Shown here piece by piece: positions 17,042-27,134 of a DNA stretch of 63,927 nucleotides. The position numbers and the translations under genes are program-made. Origin of the DNA: Gammaproteobacteria bacterium (lineage in GTDB: Bacteria > Pseudomonadota > Gammaproteobacteria > Pseudomonadales > Azotimanducaceae); assembly GCA_009843635.1 (NCBI GenBank), contig VYDB01000130.1, positions 1 through 63,927 of the forward strand, in the 5' to 3' direction. The stretch's first letter is position 1, and the number at the start of each line of letters is the position of its first letter. A model generated the notes under the pieces. That model saw only the letters and a list, made by a program, of their open reading frames with translations. It was not told the DNA's origin and ran no database searches.

Positions 17042-18399
17042 GCGCTGAGTTGATCAATGTCTGCTACATCGCCGCAGCGGCGCTGTTCGTCTTTGGCCTG
17101 AAGCAACTCGGCTCGCCCGCCACGGCGGTGCGGGGCAACCTGCTGTCGGCCACGGGCATGCTCATCGCCATCGTGGTGACGCTTTTTTCCAAGGGCATCC
17201 TGGAGTTCCAGTGGATCTTGGTAGCGGCCGCAGTGGGCGCCCTGATTGGCGCGGTGGCAGCGCAAAAGGTGGCGATGACCGCCATGCCGGAGATGGTGGC
17301 GCTGTTCAACGGCTCCGGAGGCGTGGCCAGCCTCCTGGTCGGCTGGGCGGCGCTGTACAACACCGGCAACACCGCCTTCACCTACATCACCATCCTGCTG
17401 TCGGTGCTCATCGGCGGCGTCACCTTTTCCGGCAGCATCATCGCCTGGGGCAAGCTCTCGGAAGTGATGACCAGCCGCGCCTTGGTCTTCGGCGCCCAGC
17501 GAGCGGTCAACGCCCTGATCCTGATCGCCCTAATCGCCTGCGGCGTGCTCTTCTGCATGGATCCAGCCCTGGACTCGCCCTACCTCTACGCCGTGGTCGC
17601 CTTGAGCCTGCTGTTCGGCGTGATGGTGGTCATACCCATCGGCGGAGCGGACATGCCCGTGGTGATTTCGCTGCTCAACTCCTACTCCGGGTTGGCCGCC
17701 TGCGCCGCCGGCTTCGCCATCGAAAACAACATCCTCATCGTGGCGGGCTCACTGGTTGGCGCCGCCGGGATCATCCTCACCAACATCATGTGCAAGGCCA
17801 TGAACCGCTCCTTGGCCAACGTGCTGTTCTCGGGATTCGGCGCGGTGAAGACCGCCAGCAAGGTGGAGGGCGAGGTCAAGCCAATCAACGCCGAGGACGC
17901 CTTCCTGATCCTCGAAGCGGCATCCTCCGTGGCCTTCGTGCCAGGCTATGGCATGGCCGTGGCGCAGGCGCAGCACGTGGTGCGGGAGTTGGGGGAACTG
18001 CTGGAGGGCAACGGGGCCGAGGTGTCCTACGCCATCCATCCGGTGGCCGGGCGAATGCCGGGGCACATGAACGTGCTGCTCGCGGAAGCCAACGTCCCCT
18101 ACGACCAACTCATCGAAATGGAGGACATCAACCCGCGCATCGACAACATCGACGTGGCGGTGGTGATCGGCGCCAACGACGTGGTCAACCCGGCGGCGCG
18201 GGAGGACGAGAACAGCCCCATCTACGGCATGCCGATCATCAACGTGGACCAAGCCCGCACCGTGTTCGTGCTCAAGCGCTCCATGGCCTCCGGCTTCGCC
18301 GGGGTGGACAACCCGCTGTTCTTCGGTGACAACACGCGCATGCTGTTTGGCGACGCCAAGGCGTCCATCTCCGCGGTGGTCGGAGAGTTTAAGGGCTAG
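17038..18399 (+). CDS. pntB: NAD(P) transhydrogenase subunit beta (PntB)
   Basis: A 453-residue subunit with about eight N-terminal transmembrane helices and a C-terminal NADP(H)-binding domain III. Visible signatures are the GSIIAWGKL segment, PGYGMAVAQAQH and VVIGANDVVNPAAR, and the terminal FFGDNTRMLFGDAK. The GTG start overlaps the previous stop. Together the three genes encode a complete transhydrogenase supplying NADPH, useful to the many reductases nearby. Converges with the MarR gene. Confidence 0.95.
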   Translation: MSAELINVCYIAAAALFVFGLKQLGSPATAVRGNLLSATGMLIAIVVTLFSKGILEFQWILVAAAVGALIGAVAAQKVAMTAMPEMVALFNGSGGVASLLVGWAALYNTGNTAFTYITILLSVLIGGVTFSGSIIAWGKLSEVMTSRALVFGAQRAVNALILIALIACGVLFCMDPALDSPYLYAVVALSLLFGVMVVIPIGGADMPVVISLLNSYSGLAACAAGFAIENNILIVAGSLVGAAGIILTNIMCKAMNRSLANVLFSGFGAVKTASKVEGEVKPINAEDAFLILEAASSVAFVPGYGMAVAQAQHVVRELGELLEGNGAEVSYAIHPVAGRMPGHMNVLLAEANVPYDQLIEMEDINPRIDNIDVAVVIGANDVVNPAAREDENSPIYGMPIINVDQARTVFVLKRSMASGFAGVDNPLFFGDNTRMLFGDAKASISAVVGEFKG

Positions 18400-18402
18400 T
18401 TA

Positions 18403-18416
18403 AGGGCTTGAGCCCT
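18403..18416. terminator. possible bidirectional hairpin between pntB and marR-type gene
   Basis: AGGGC and GCCCT flank a TTGA loop in the 20-base gap between two convergent genes. The stem is short and no clear U-tract follows, so it is only a weak terminator candidate. Confidence 0.4.
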
Positions 18417-18419
18417 AAC

Positions 18420-18926
18420 TCACTCCACCGGCAGACTGCGCGCACGGGCTGAATCCGGCTGCCCGCCGACCACGGTTCCCCAGTCCGTGTCGAGCACCCG
18501 CCAGAGATTGCCGATGGCGCGGCGGCCCAGCCGCATGGACAGTATTTCCTCGGTGCCGCGCAGGGCTTGCTGCGCACTGCGGATCATCTTCAGCCCCTCG
18601 TCCGTGAAGACGATTCGATTGGCGCGTCGGTCAAATGGGTCGGGCATCTGGGTGACGATGCCATCCTTGCGCAGTTCATTGATCTGCAGCTGAATGGCCT
18701 GACGGGAAACCCCCAAGGCGCGCGCCAAGGACGCGCCCCGGGTGATGCCGTTGGACAAATTGATGAGAATCATCCTCTGTGTGCGGGTGCGGGGCGCGTA
18801 GCCGCCTTCACGCATGCCGTTGAGCAGACTTTCGTCCATCCAGCGGTAGGCCCGCAGAAGACCCAATATGAGCAGGCCGTCCGGATTGGCCTCAGCTCTT
18901 TCTTCGGCTATGCCTCGGTCGATTTT
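18420..18926 (-). CDS. MarR family transcriptional regulator
   Basis: A 168-residue winged-helix regulator: ITRGASLARALGVSRQAIQLQINELRKDG is the helix-turn-helix region, followed by the wing DPFDRRANRIVFTDEG typical of MarR proteins. These act as ligand-responsive repressors of a divergent gene. The GTG start (VKIDRGIAEE) has GGGAG at 6 bases; a TTG 15 codons earlier is possible. Divergent from the nitroreductase, which heads the molybdenum hydroxylase operon, so it probably controls that operon. Confidence 0.82.
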   Translation of the reverse strand, partial: KIDRGIAEERAEANPDGLLILGLLRAYRWMDESLLNGMREGGYAPRTRTQRMILINLSNGITRGASLARALGVSRQAIQLQINELRKDGIVTQMPDPFDRRANRIVFTDEGLKMIRSAQQALRGTEEILSMRLGRRAIGNLWRVLDTDWGTVVGGQPDSARARSLPVE

Positions 18927-19108
18927 CACAAGCTGCTCCCACCACGGCGAAGGCGAGAGGAATGACGCCAACCGCTAACGATCGATTCCCAACATCAAGT
19001 CCACTGCGTGTCGCCGTAGTTCGGTTATCGTTCCACGCGAGCAAGTATTACATATTCAAGGTTCCTGTCAAAATCCCGTAACTCAACCCGGCAATCAAGG
19101 AGCAACCC

Positions 19109-19774
19109 ATGGAGCTTTTCGAAGTCATGCGCACCGCTTTCGCGGCCCGAAACTTCACCGACAAGCCCGTTAGCGACCAGACCCTGCGCAAGCTGCTCGA
19201 CAACGCCCGCTTCGCGCCCAGCGGCGGCAACCGCCAAGGCTGGAAGGTGATCGCAGTGCGCGAAGCCGACACCCGCGCTCGGCTGGCGGCGCTTATCGAG
19301 CCGACCTTCAAACGCTACGTGGCCCAGATGCAGGCTGGCGAGGCGCCCTACAACACCGTCAACCCGTCCCAAGTGACGGATGCCGACATCGAGGCGGTGA
19401 AGCTGCCGGAGGGCATCATCAGCCAAGTCACCCAAGCGCCGGTGGTGTTGCTGGTGTTCGTTGACCTCAGCGTGGTGGCCTCCTTTGACCGCGACCTCGA
19501 CCGGGTGGGCGTCATCTCCGGCGGATCCATCTATCCCTTCGTCTGGAACATCCTGCTGGCCGCCCGCAACGAGGGCCTAGGGGGCACCCTGACAACTTTC
19601 GTCGGCGCCCAGGAGGAAGCGCTCAAGAGTCTGCTCGGCGTGCCCCCGCAGATGGCGTTCGCCGCCATGCTGCCCATTGGCGAGCCGGTGAAGCAGCTCA
19701 CCCGTCTTAAGCGCAAGCCGGTGGACGAGTTCGCCATGCGCGAACGCTGGGATGGACCGCCACTGGATGCCTGA
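19109..19774 (+). CDS. nitroreductase family protein
   Basis: A 221-residue FMN-dependent nitroreductase-fold protein. The N-terminal AARNFTDKPVSDQTL and ARFAPSGGNRQGWK segments bind flavin, and GGSIYPFVWNILLAARNEGLGG belongs to the second flavin-binding region. Members use NAD(P)H to reduce nitro compounds, quinones or, in some cases, other oxidised rings. AAGGAG precedes the ATG. The gene is divergent from marR and 65 bases upstream of the CoxG-like gene, suggesting a shared regulon. Confidence 0.88.
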   Translation: MELFEVMRTAFAARNFTDKPVSDQTLRKLLDNARFAPSGGNRQGWKVIAVREADTRARLAALIEPTFKRYVAQMQAGEAPYNTVNPSQVTDADIEAVKLPEGIISQVTQAPVVLLVFVDLSVVASFDRDLDRVGVISGGSIYPFVWNILLAARNEGLGGTLTTFVGAQEEALKSLLGVPPQMAFAAMLPIGEPVKQLTRLKRKPVDEFAMRERWDGPPLDA

Positions 19775-19839
19775 TTTCTTTGTTGGACTTGAACTGCGGC
19801 AAGCTGTAATTTGGCGGTTGCGGGCAAAACGGGGACGGC

Positions 19840-20298
19840 ATGGAGCAAGCGGGCGAATATCGAATCCCGGCGGAACGGGCGGTCGTATGGCGTTCGCTTA
19901 ACGACCCTGCCGTGCTGGCCCGCTGCATCGATGGCTGCCAGTCCATGGAGCAGCTCGCTGACGATCGCTTCGCCGCCACGGTCAAGGCGCGGGTCGGCCC
20001 GGTTCGGGCCACCTTCGATGTCGCCTTGACCCTCACCGACATGCGCCCCCCGGAAAGCTACGTCCTAGAGGCCGAAGTCAAGGGCAAGACCGCCGGCTTC
20101 GGCAAGGGGACGGCAGAGGTCGCCCTTGCGGATGCCGACGACGGCGCCACCCTGCTGAGCTACCGCGTCGTCGGGCGGGTCGGGGGAAAGTTGGCGCAGA
20201 TCGGCGCCCGCCTGATCGACAGCGCCGCCCGCAAGATGGCGGACGACTTCTTTTCCGCCTTCCACCAAGCGGTCGATCCGACAACGAAACCATCATAG
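19840..20298 (+). CDS. CoxG-type SRPBCC protein (carbon monoxide dehydrogenase subunit G family)
   Basis: A 152-residue START-like protein of the CoxG family, recognised by YRIPAERAVVWRSLNDPAVLARCIDGCQ and the FDVALTLTDM core. In characterised systems CoxG-like proteins anchor or help mature the molybdenum hydroxylase. It is the first gene of the S-L-M set here, 8 bases before the iron-sulfur subunit. No transmembrane tail is visible, unlike some CoxG proteins. Confidence 0.85.
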   Translation: MEQAGEYRIPAERAVVWRSLNDPAVLARCIDGCQSMEQLADDRFAATVKARVGPVRATFDVALTLTDMRPPESYVLEAEVKGKTAGFGKGTAEVALADADDGATLLSYRVVGRVGGKLAQIGARLIDSAARKMADDFFSAFHQAVDPTTKPS

Positions 20299-20306
20299 GA
20301 AACCCC

Positions 20307-20776
<470 letters not shown>

Positions 20777-20780
<4 letters not shown>

Positions 20781-23116
20781 GCGCGGAAACCGGCATCGGC
20801 GCTGCCGTCAAGCGTCGCGAAGACCTTAGATTCATCACCGGACGGGGCACCTACACCGACGATCTCAACGTGCCCGGGCAGACCTACGGCGTGTTTCTGC
20901 GCTCGCCCTACGCCCGCGCCAAGATCAACGCCATCGATGCCGCCCAAGCGCTGCAAGTCGAAGGCGCATTGGCCGTGTTCACCGGCCAGGACACCGCGGC
21001 GGCCGGCTTGGGCGACCTGCCCTGCGGCTGGCTGGTCAAGTCGAAGGACGGCTCGGACATGGTCTCCGCACCCCATCCGCCGCTGGCGGTGAGCCAAGTG
21101 AACTACGTCGGCGAGCCCTTCGGCCTGGTGGTCGCCGAAAGCCTGGCTGCCGCCCGGGAGGCCGCTGAATTGGTGGCGGCGGACTTCGAGGAGTTAACCC
21201 CCGTCGTGGCCACCGCCGAAGCGGCCCAGGCCAGCCCCATACATGAGGGCCTTGAGGCCAACCTAGCCTACGACTGGGAACTGGGCGACGAGGCCGCCAC
21301 CGACGCGGCGCTGGCCGCCGCGGCCCACGTCACGCGGCTCGACCTGACCAACAACCGGCTGATCCCCAACGCCATCGAGCCGCGGGCGGCGCTGGCCACC
21401 TTCGATCCGGCCAGCGGCGAGTACGAACTGCGCACCACCAGCCAGAATCCGCACTTGGAGCGGCTGGTGCTCTCGGCCTTCGTGCAGATCGCCCCGGAGC
21501 ACAAGCTGCGGGTGGTTGCGCCGGATGTGGGCGGGGGCTTTGGCTCCAAGATATTCGTTTATGCGGAGGAGACGGTCGTCACCTGGGCCGCCGCCAAGGT
21601 CGGCCGGCCCATCAAGTGGACCGCCGAGCGCAGCGAGTCCTTCCTAGCCGACGCCCATGCCCGAGACCACGTCACCCACGCCGAGCTCGGCTTGGACGAG
21701 GCGGGTCGCTTCACGGCGCTCAAGGTGCGCACCACGGCCAATCTGGGAGCCTATCTCTCTCTCTTCGGCTCATCGGTGCCCACCTTCCTTTACGGCACCC
21801 TGCTGGCCGGCCAATACAAGACGCCGAACATCCACGTGCAGACTCACGGCGTGTACACCAACACCGCGCCGGTGGATGCCTACCGGGGCGCGGGGCGCCC
21901 GGAGGCGACCTTCGTGGTGGAGCGCATCGTCGAGGCGGCAGCACGGGAGACCGGCCGGGATCCCGCCGAACTGCGCCGTCTCAACATGATCGAGCCCGGG
22001 GACTTTCCCTACGAAACTCCAGTGGCCCTGGTCTATGACACCGGCAACTACCAAGCCAGCCTGGACCGGGCCCTGCAGTTGGCGGACTACGGCGGCTTCA
22101 AGCAGCGCCGAGCCGCATCCGAGGCCGAAGGCAAGCGGCGCGGCATCGGCTTCTCCTGCTACATCGAGGCCTGCGGCTTGGCACCCTCGCAACTCGCCAT
22201 TCAGCTCGGCGCCGGGGTGGGGCTCTACGAGAGCGGCGAGATCCGCATCAATCCCACTGGCTCGGTCACCGTGTTCACCGGCTCCCACAGCCACGGCCAA
22301 GGCCACGAGACCACTTTCGCCCAAGTGGTTTCCGACAAGCTCGGCGTTCCCTTCGACGACGTGGAAGTGGTCCACGGCGACACCGGACGGGTGGAGTTCG
22401 GCCTCGGCACCTACGGTTCGCGCTCCTTGGCGGTGGGCGGCTCAGCCCTGATCAGCGCCGCCGACAAGATCATTGCCAAGGGGACCAGGATCGCGGCGCA
22501 CATGATGCAGGCCGAACCCGACAACGTGGCTTTCGAGGCAGGCGCCTTCATCAGCGGCAACCAGCGCCTGACGCTGCAGGAGGTGGCCTTCGCTTCCTAC
22601 GTGCCCGCCGACTATCCGCCGGACCTGGAGCCTGGGCTGTCGGAAAAGGCCTTCTACGACCCGGAGAACTTCACCTACCCGGCCGGCGCCCACATCGCCG
22701 AAGTGGAGGTCGATGAAGCCACCGGCGTGGTGCAACTGGTCAACTTCGTGGCAGTGGACGACTTCGGCCAGATCATCAACCCCATGATCGTCGATGGCCA
22801 AGTGCATGGCGGCCTCGCCCAAGGCGCCGGCCAAGCACTGCTTGAGCACGGCATCTACGACGCCGACGGCCAACTCACCACCGGCTCCTACATGGACTAC
22901 TGCATGCCCCGCGCCGACGACGTGCCGGACTTCACGGTGGACACCACGGTGACCCCCTGCACCCACAACCCGCTGGGCGTCAAGGGCTGCGGTGAAGCCG
23001 GGGCCATTGGTTCGCCGGCAGCGATCATCAACGCCGTGACCGACGCCCTCGGCACCGAGGACGTCGCCATGCCGGCGACCCCCGAGCAGATGTGGCGAAA
23101 GCTGCGCGGCCTGTAG
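20777..23116 (+). CDS. molybdopterin-binding large subunit, xanthine dehydrogenase family (form II CoxL-like)
   Basis: A 779-residue molybdenum hydroxylase large subunit. It starts with [19 protein letters not shown], carries the GGGFGSK molybdopterin loop, and has GCGEAG with the active-site glutamate at about Glu740. The active-site loop reads AYRGAGR (residues 368-374, bases 21878-21898). True form I CO dehydrogenases have AYRCSFR, with the Cu-binding Cys, at this place, so this enzyme is a form II homologue with an unknown substrate, likely an aldehyde, heterocycle or similar. The ATG at 20777 overlaps the preceding stop. Confidence 0.92.
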
Positions 23117-23150
23117 CGCACAACAGCAGCCCACAACTAAGGAAAGGACA

Positions 23151-23954
23151 TTGGACGCATTCAACTACCATAAGCCATCGAGCTTAGCCGAGGCCGTCGC
23201 CCTGCACCGCGACGCCGAAGACCCCGCCTACCTGTCGGGCGGCCACACCCTGCTGCCGACCATGACCCAGCGCTTGGCCACGCCGAGCGATCTGATCGAC
23301 TTGGAGGGTTTGACCGAACTGACCGGCATCGCTGCCGAAGGCCGGACCTTGAGCATCGGCGCCTTCACCCGCCACGCTGAGGTCGCCGCTTCCGCCGAGG
23401 TGCGCAGCACCGTGCCGGCGCTGGCCGATCTGGCCGAGGGCATCGGCGATGCCCAAGTGCGCAACCGGGGCACCATCGGCGGCTCGCTGGCCAACAGCGA
23501 CCCGTCGGCAGACTATCCGGCGGCGGCGCTCGCCCTGAACGCGGTCATCCGCACCGATCGGCGGCAAATCGCCGCCGATGACTACTTCCGGGGCCTGTTC
23601 GAAACCGCCTTGGAAGAAGACGAAATCATCACCCGCATCGACTTCGCCATCCCCAGCTGCGCCGCCTACGAGAAGTTCCCCAACCCGGCCTCCCGCTACG
23701 CCACCGTTGGCGTCATGGTGGCGGACTTCAACGGCACCGTTCGCGTCGGCGTTACCGGCGCCGGCCCCTGCGCCTGCCGCGCCCCGGCCTTTGAGGCGGC
23801 CTTGAGCGCCCGCGTTGACCCAGCGGCGCTCGACGACGCCGAACTTCCAGCCATCGACTTCAACAGCGACCTGCACGCCTCCGCCGAGTACCGCGCCCAC
23901 TTGGTGCGGGTGATGGCGCAACGAGCCACTGCCCGCTTGGTCGAGGCATCGTGA
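23151..23954 (+). CDS. FAD-binding subunit of the molybdenum hydroxylase (CoxM-type)
   Basis: A 267-residue FAD subunit. The two pyrophosphate-binding motifs are SGGHTLLP (24-31) and TIGGSLANSDPSADYP (105-120), followed by the C-terminal CO_deh_flav_C-like domain. It takes electrons from the [2Fe-2S] subunit and passes them to an acceptor. The start is a TTG preceded by AGGAAAGGA. Completes the S-L-M trimer; the next gene, a quinone-oxidoreductase-like protein, begins 1 base after its stop. Confidence 0.9.
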   Translation: MDAFNYHKPSSLAEAVALHRDAEDPAYLSGGHTLLPTMTQRLATPSDLIDLEGLTELTGIAAEGRTLSIGAFTRHAEVAASAEVRSTVPALADLAEGIGDAQVRNRGTIGGSLANSDPSADYPAAALALNAVIRTDRRQIAADDYFRGLFETALEEDEIITRIDFAIPSCAAYEKFPNPASRYATVGVMVADFNGTVRVGVTGAGPCACRAPAFEAALSARVDPAALDDAELPAIDFNSDLHASAEYRAHLVRVMAQRATARLVEAS

Positions 23955-23955
23955 A

Positions 23956-24972
23956 TTGGCGCTAGCCCAAACCGTTCTTTGCGAAGCGCTGTCGGAGGAC
24001 ATCGGCAGCGTCCGGCTCACCGAGGTCGAGGTGCCGGAGCCCGGGCCCGGCGAAGTGCGCATCCGGCTGAAGGCTTGCGCGGTCAACTTCCCCGACCTGC
24101 TGATGATCCAAGGCAAGTACCAGTTCAAGCCGCCGCTGCCGTTCGCGCCAGGCGGCGAGGCAGCCGGCGATGTGGAGGCAGTGGGCTCCGGCGTCGAGGG
24201 GTTCCGGGAAGGCGATGCCGTCGTCACCGGCATACGCTACGGCGGCTTTTGCGAACGGGTCAACGTCCCGGCCAGCACGGTACGCCTCAAACCCGAACGC
24301 CTGTCCTACGCCAAGGCCGCGTCCTACCAAACGGCCTACCTCACTGCCTACGTCGCGTTGGTGCGCCGGGGTGGCCTGCAGCCCGGCGAAACCCTGTTGG
24401 TGCATGGTGCCACCGGCGGCGTCGGCATGGCCGCGGTGGACTTGGGCAAGCACCTAGGCGCCACGGTCATCGCCACCGGCGGCCGCGACGACAAGCTGGC
24501 CGTGGTCAAGCGCCGAGGCGCCGACCATGTTCTGAACTACACCTTGGCAAATGGCCGGCTGGGCGGTTTCCGGGAAGCGGTCAAGGCGCTCACCGACGGG
24601 CGCGGCGCCGACGTCATCTACGATCCGGTCGGCGGCGATGTGTTCGACGAATCCATGCGCTGCATCAATTGGGATGGCCGCATTCTCACCATCGGCTTCA
24701 CCAGCGGGCGCTGGCCCCAAGCGCCGGTCAACCTCATCCTCATCAAGCACATCGCCGTCATCGGCGTGCGCGCCGGCGAGTACGGACGGCGGGACCCGGA
24801 AATGGGCCGCGCCAACACGGAGGCGATCTACCGAATGGCCGAGAGCGGCGAGATCGACCCCTACGTCTGCCGGGGCTTTCCACTGCAGCAGGCCGTGGAC
24901 GCCATGCGCCTGCTGGAGAACCGCGAGGTGGTGGGCAAAACCGTGGTGACGATGAACGGGTATTCGATGTAG
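23956..24972 (+). CDS. NADPH:quinone oxidoreductase family protein (medium-chain dehydrogenase/reductase)
   Basis: A 338-residue MDR protein without structural zinc cysteines. It shows the GroES-like half with NFPDLLMIQGKYQFKPPLPF, then HGATGGVGMAAVDLGKHLGA, the nucleotide-binding segment. Similar proteins reduce quinones or 2-enoyl-CoA esters with NADPH. The most upstream plausible start is TTG at 23956, one base after the coxM-type stop, so it is part of the same operon. Converges with the glutathione transferase gene. Confidence 0.85.
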   Translation: MALAQTVLCEALSEDIGSVRLTEVEVPEPGPGEVRIRLKACAVNFPDLLMIQGKYQFKPPLPFAPGGEAAGDVEAVGSGVEGFREGDAVVTGIRYGGFCERVNVPASTVRLKPERLSYAKAASYQTAYLTAYVALVRRGGLQPGETLLVHGATGGVGMAAVDLGKHLGATVIATGGRDDKLAVVKRRGADHVLNYTLANGRLGGFREAVKALTDGRGADVIYDPVGGDVFDESMRCINWDGRILTIGFTSGRWPQAPVNLILIKHIAVIGVRAGEYGRRDPEMGRANTEAIYRMAESGEIDPYVCRGFPLQQAVDAMRLLENREVVGKTVVTMNGYSM

Positions 24973-24987
24973 GCCTGATTCAAGACG

Positions 24988-25002
24988 AGGGCGGGACGCC
25001 CT
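24988..25002. terminator. hairpin between convergent genes (possible terminator)
   Basis: AGGGCG-GGA-CGCCCT in the 46-base gap between two convergent genes. The stem is strong but there is no U-tract. The same 15 bases occur at 57982-57996, so it may instead be a member of the dispersed repeat family. Confidence 0.5.
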
Positions 25003-25018
25003 AGGGAACACACTCCAG

Positions 25019-25639
25019 TCAAGGCCGCGGAATCGGGTTCACCTTCATGGGCACGTCGTAGCCTCGTTGGACGGCGGGGCGGTCGGCGATGGCGAGGTAC
25101 CAGCGTTTGAGGTTCGGGTAGTCGGCCCAGTCGATGCCCTGCCACTCGTAGCGGGATATCCAAGGCCAGGTGGCCATGTCGGCGATGGAGTAGGCGCCGC
25201 TTAGGTACTCGCAGTTGGCCAAGCGATTGTCGAGCACGGCGTAGAGGCGCTTGGCCTCGGCGGCGTATCGCTGCTCGGCGTAGGGCGCCTTGCCGGCGTT
25301 GAAGCGCAGGAAGTGATGGGCCTGGCCAAGCATCGGGCCGATGCCGCCCATCTGCAGCATCAGCCACTCCAGGGTCTGCCACCGATCATCGCCTTGGAAG
25401 CGGTCGTGGGTTTCGGCCAAGTACAGCAGGATGGCGCCCGACTCCATCAGCGTCCGGCTCGAGGCGCGGTCGATGATCGCTGGAATCTTGTTGTTGGGGT
25501 TGATCTTGAGGAATTCCGGGTCGAACTGCTCGTTCTTGAGGATGTTGACCGGATGGACGCGGTAGTCGAGGCCAAACTCCTCCAAGGCGATGGAGACCTT
25601 GCGGCCGTTGGGCGTTGGCCAGGTGTAGAGATCGATCAT
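25019..25639 (-). CDS. glutathione S-transferase family protein (YfcG-like)
   Basis: A 206-residue GST. The N-terminal thioredoxin-like domain has LYTWPTPNGRKVSIALEE and NPNNKIPAIID (glutathione-binding cis-Pro), and the C-terminal helical domain contains MLQMGGIGPMLGQ. The TPNGRK motif is typical of nucleophilic, disulfide-reductase-type GSTs such as YfcG. Last gene of the minus-strand operon starting with the GldA-type ATPase; it overlaps the HAD gene by 4 bases. Confidence 0.87.
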   Translation of the reverse strand: MIDLYTWPTPNGRKVSIALEEFGLDYRVHPVNILKNEQFDPEFLKINPNNKIPAIIDRASSRTLMESGAILLYLAETHDRFQGDDRWQTLEWLMLQMGGIGPMLGQAHHFLRFNAGKAPYAEQRYAAEAKRLYAVLDNRLANCEYLSGAYSIADMATWPWISRYEWQGIDWADYPNLKRWYLAIADRPAVQRGYDVPMKVNPIPRP

Positions 25640-26394
25640 GCGGCCTCCAGTTTGGGGGGTCGGGCACTTGGCGGGCCGCTCGGCGCGCCGGTTTCCACAA
25701 ACTCCAGTTCCGGCCAGTTGCGCTCGGCGGCGACCGCCGCCAAGCCCGGCTTGGCGTTTACCGCCACCGGCTCCCCCACGGCTTCGAGCAACGGCAGGTC
25801 CTCGTCGCCGTCGGAATAGAAGTAGGTTCTTGACGGGTCAATGCCCTGCTCGGCCAGCCAGCCGAGCACCGCCCGGCGCTTCCCATCCCCGTGGCAGGGG
25901 GTGAACGCACCGGTCAGGAGGCCGTCGCTCACTTGGAGCTCGGTGCAGCGCAAATCCGCAATGGACAAGCTCGCCGCCACCGGGGCGGCTTGGGCGCGGG
26001 TGGCCGAGGTGACCAGCACTAGCCGATGGCCTAGGCGCCGATGCTCAGCGACCAGGGTTCGCGCTTCCGCGTAGATCATTGCCGCCACGCGGCGCTTAAA
26101 GGCCCGTTCGCCAAGCGCCATCAGGTCCGCTTCCGGCAGGTTGGCCAAGTCCTTAAGCGTTGCGCTCATCGCGCTGTGGTAATCCAAGCGACCGAAGCGG
26201 TATCTGCACAGCGCCACAAACTGGGCGGCGAGCCCCCTAATGGACAGCGTGCGTGATCTGACTCCCTCCAGGAAGAACGCCTTGACGGAGTAGTCGCTGA
26301 TGAGGGTGCGGTCGAGATCGAAACAGGCGGCGGTGTCCGGCCCTTGGGGAGCGGAGCCGAGCCCAGCCAGATAGTCGGAGAATGCCTGCTTCAT
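25636..26394 (-). CDS. HAD-IB family phosphatase
   Basis: A 252-residue HAD hydrolase of subfamily IB. Motif I is FDLDRTLIS (nucleophile Asp26, Asp28), motif II is LVLVTSATR, and motif IV is YFYSDGDEDLPLLEAV. This resembles SerB-like and lipid-phosphate phosphatases. The neighbour PAP2 lipoprotein suggests a phospholipid or polyprenyl phosphate substrate, but that is inference. Translation is probably coupled through 4-base overlaps at both ends. Confidence 0.86.
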   Translation of the reverse strand: MKQAFSDYLAGLGSAPQGPDTAACFDLDRTLISDYSVKAFFLEGVRSRTLSIRGLAAQFVALCRYRFGRLDYHSAMSATLKDLANLPEADLMALGERAFKRRVAAMIYAEARTLVAEHRRLGHRLVLVTSATRAQAAPVAASLSIADLRCTELQVSDGLLTGAFTPCHGDGKRRAVLGWLAEQGIDPSRTYFYSDGDEDLPLLEAVGEPVAVNAKPGLAAVAAERNWPELEFVETGAPSGPPSARPPKLEAA

Positions 26395-27134
26395 CGACTA
26401 GGGCTCAAGGGGACGGTCAAGCGCAAGGCGCCGCCGTTGCCGAAGCCCTGAAAGGACAGCTCGGCGGCGGGCAAGCCCGGCTCGATGAAGGCCTCCGCTA
26501 CGAAGGCGGTGATGAAATGGCCAATGGCGTAGCCCGCCAGCACGTCGACTGCATGGTGCTTCTCGGCCTCCATGCGCGCCCAAGCGGTGCCTACAGCCAG
26601 TGCTTCGAAGCCAATGGATGCGCTGCGGCGCCAGCCCGGCGCAATGTCCAAGGCGCGCAGGTTGCTTTGCCCCAAGGTGGCGGCGGCGGAAGCCACCCCG
26701 GCGTGGCCGGAGGGAAAGCTTCGATCGCCGCTGCCGTTCGGCCGCTGCCGCCCGACGACATCCTTTAGCCCCTCCACGACGCCACCCTGGGCATACAGGG
26801 CAGTCACCCCCCAGCCGATGCGCCGCCGCCGCTCCCTAGCGGTCGGGGTGGCGAGGGCCGTAACGAAGAAGCCGGCCACGGCGGCGTTGCGCAGGTCGTC
26901 GCTGACTGCTGCGGCGCTGCCGCCGAAGAGGGGCCGCTCATCCGCCGCCCAGTCCGACACCGATTCATCGAGATCACCCACCGACAGGATCGCAGCGCCC
27001 GCCAAGGGCACCCAAGTCCGCGGCGACTTGGCGGCGGCAAGCGCGGCTTCTCCCAAACGGGGCGGCGACGAGGCGCAGCCGGCCAAGGCCGCAAGCACTG
27101 CGAAGCCGATGAGCCGGACCAAATTGGGCCGCAC
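26391..27134 (-). CDS. PAP2-type phosphatase, predicted lipoprotein
   Basis: A 247-residue protein with a lipobox (LAGC, Cys20) at the end of a hydrophobic signal, so a lipid-anchored periplasmic protein. The three PAP2 motifs are present: KDVVGRQRP, SFPSGHAG, and the RMEAEKHHAVDV segment with Arg, His and Asp. PAP2 enzymes cleave phosphatidate or undecaprenyl pyrophosphate. The start is GTG at 27134, abutting the DUF4340 stop without a gap. The lipid anchor is unusual for this family. Confidence 0.85.
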   Translation of the reverse strand: MRPNLVRLIGFAVLAALAGCASSPPRLGEAALAAAKSPRTWVPLAGAAILSVGDLDESVSDWAADERPLFGGSAAAVSDDLRNAAVAGFFVTALATPTARERRRRIGWGVTALYAQGGVVEGLKDVVGRQRPNGSGDRSFPSGHAGVASAAATLGQSNLRALDIAPGWRRSASIGFEALAVGTAWARMEAEKHHAVDVLAGYAIGHFITAFVAEAFIEPGLPAAELSFQGFGNGGALRLTVPLSPSR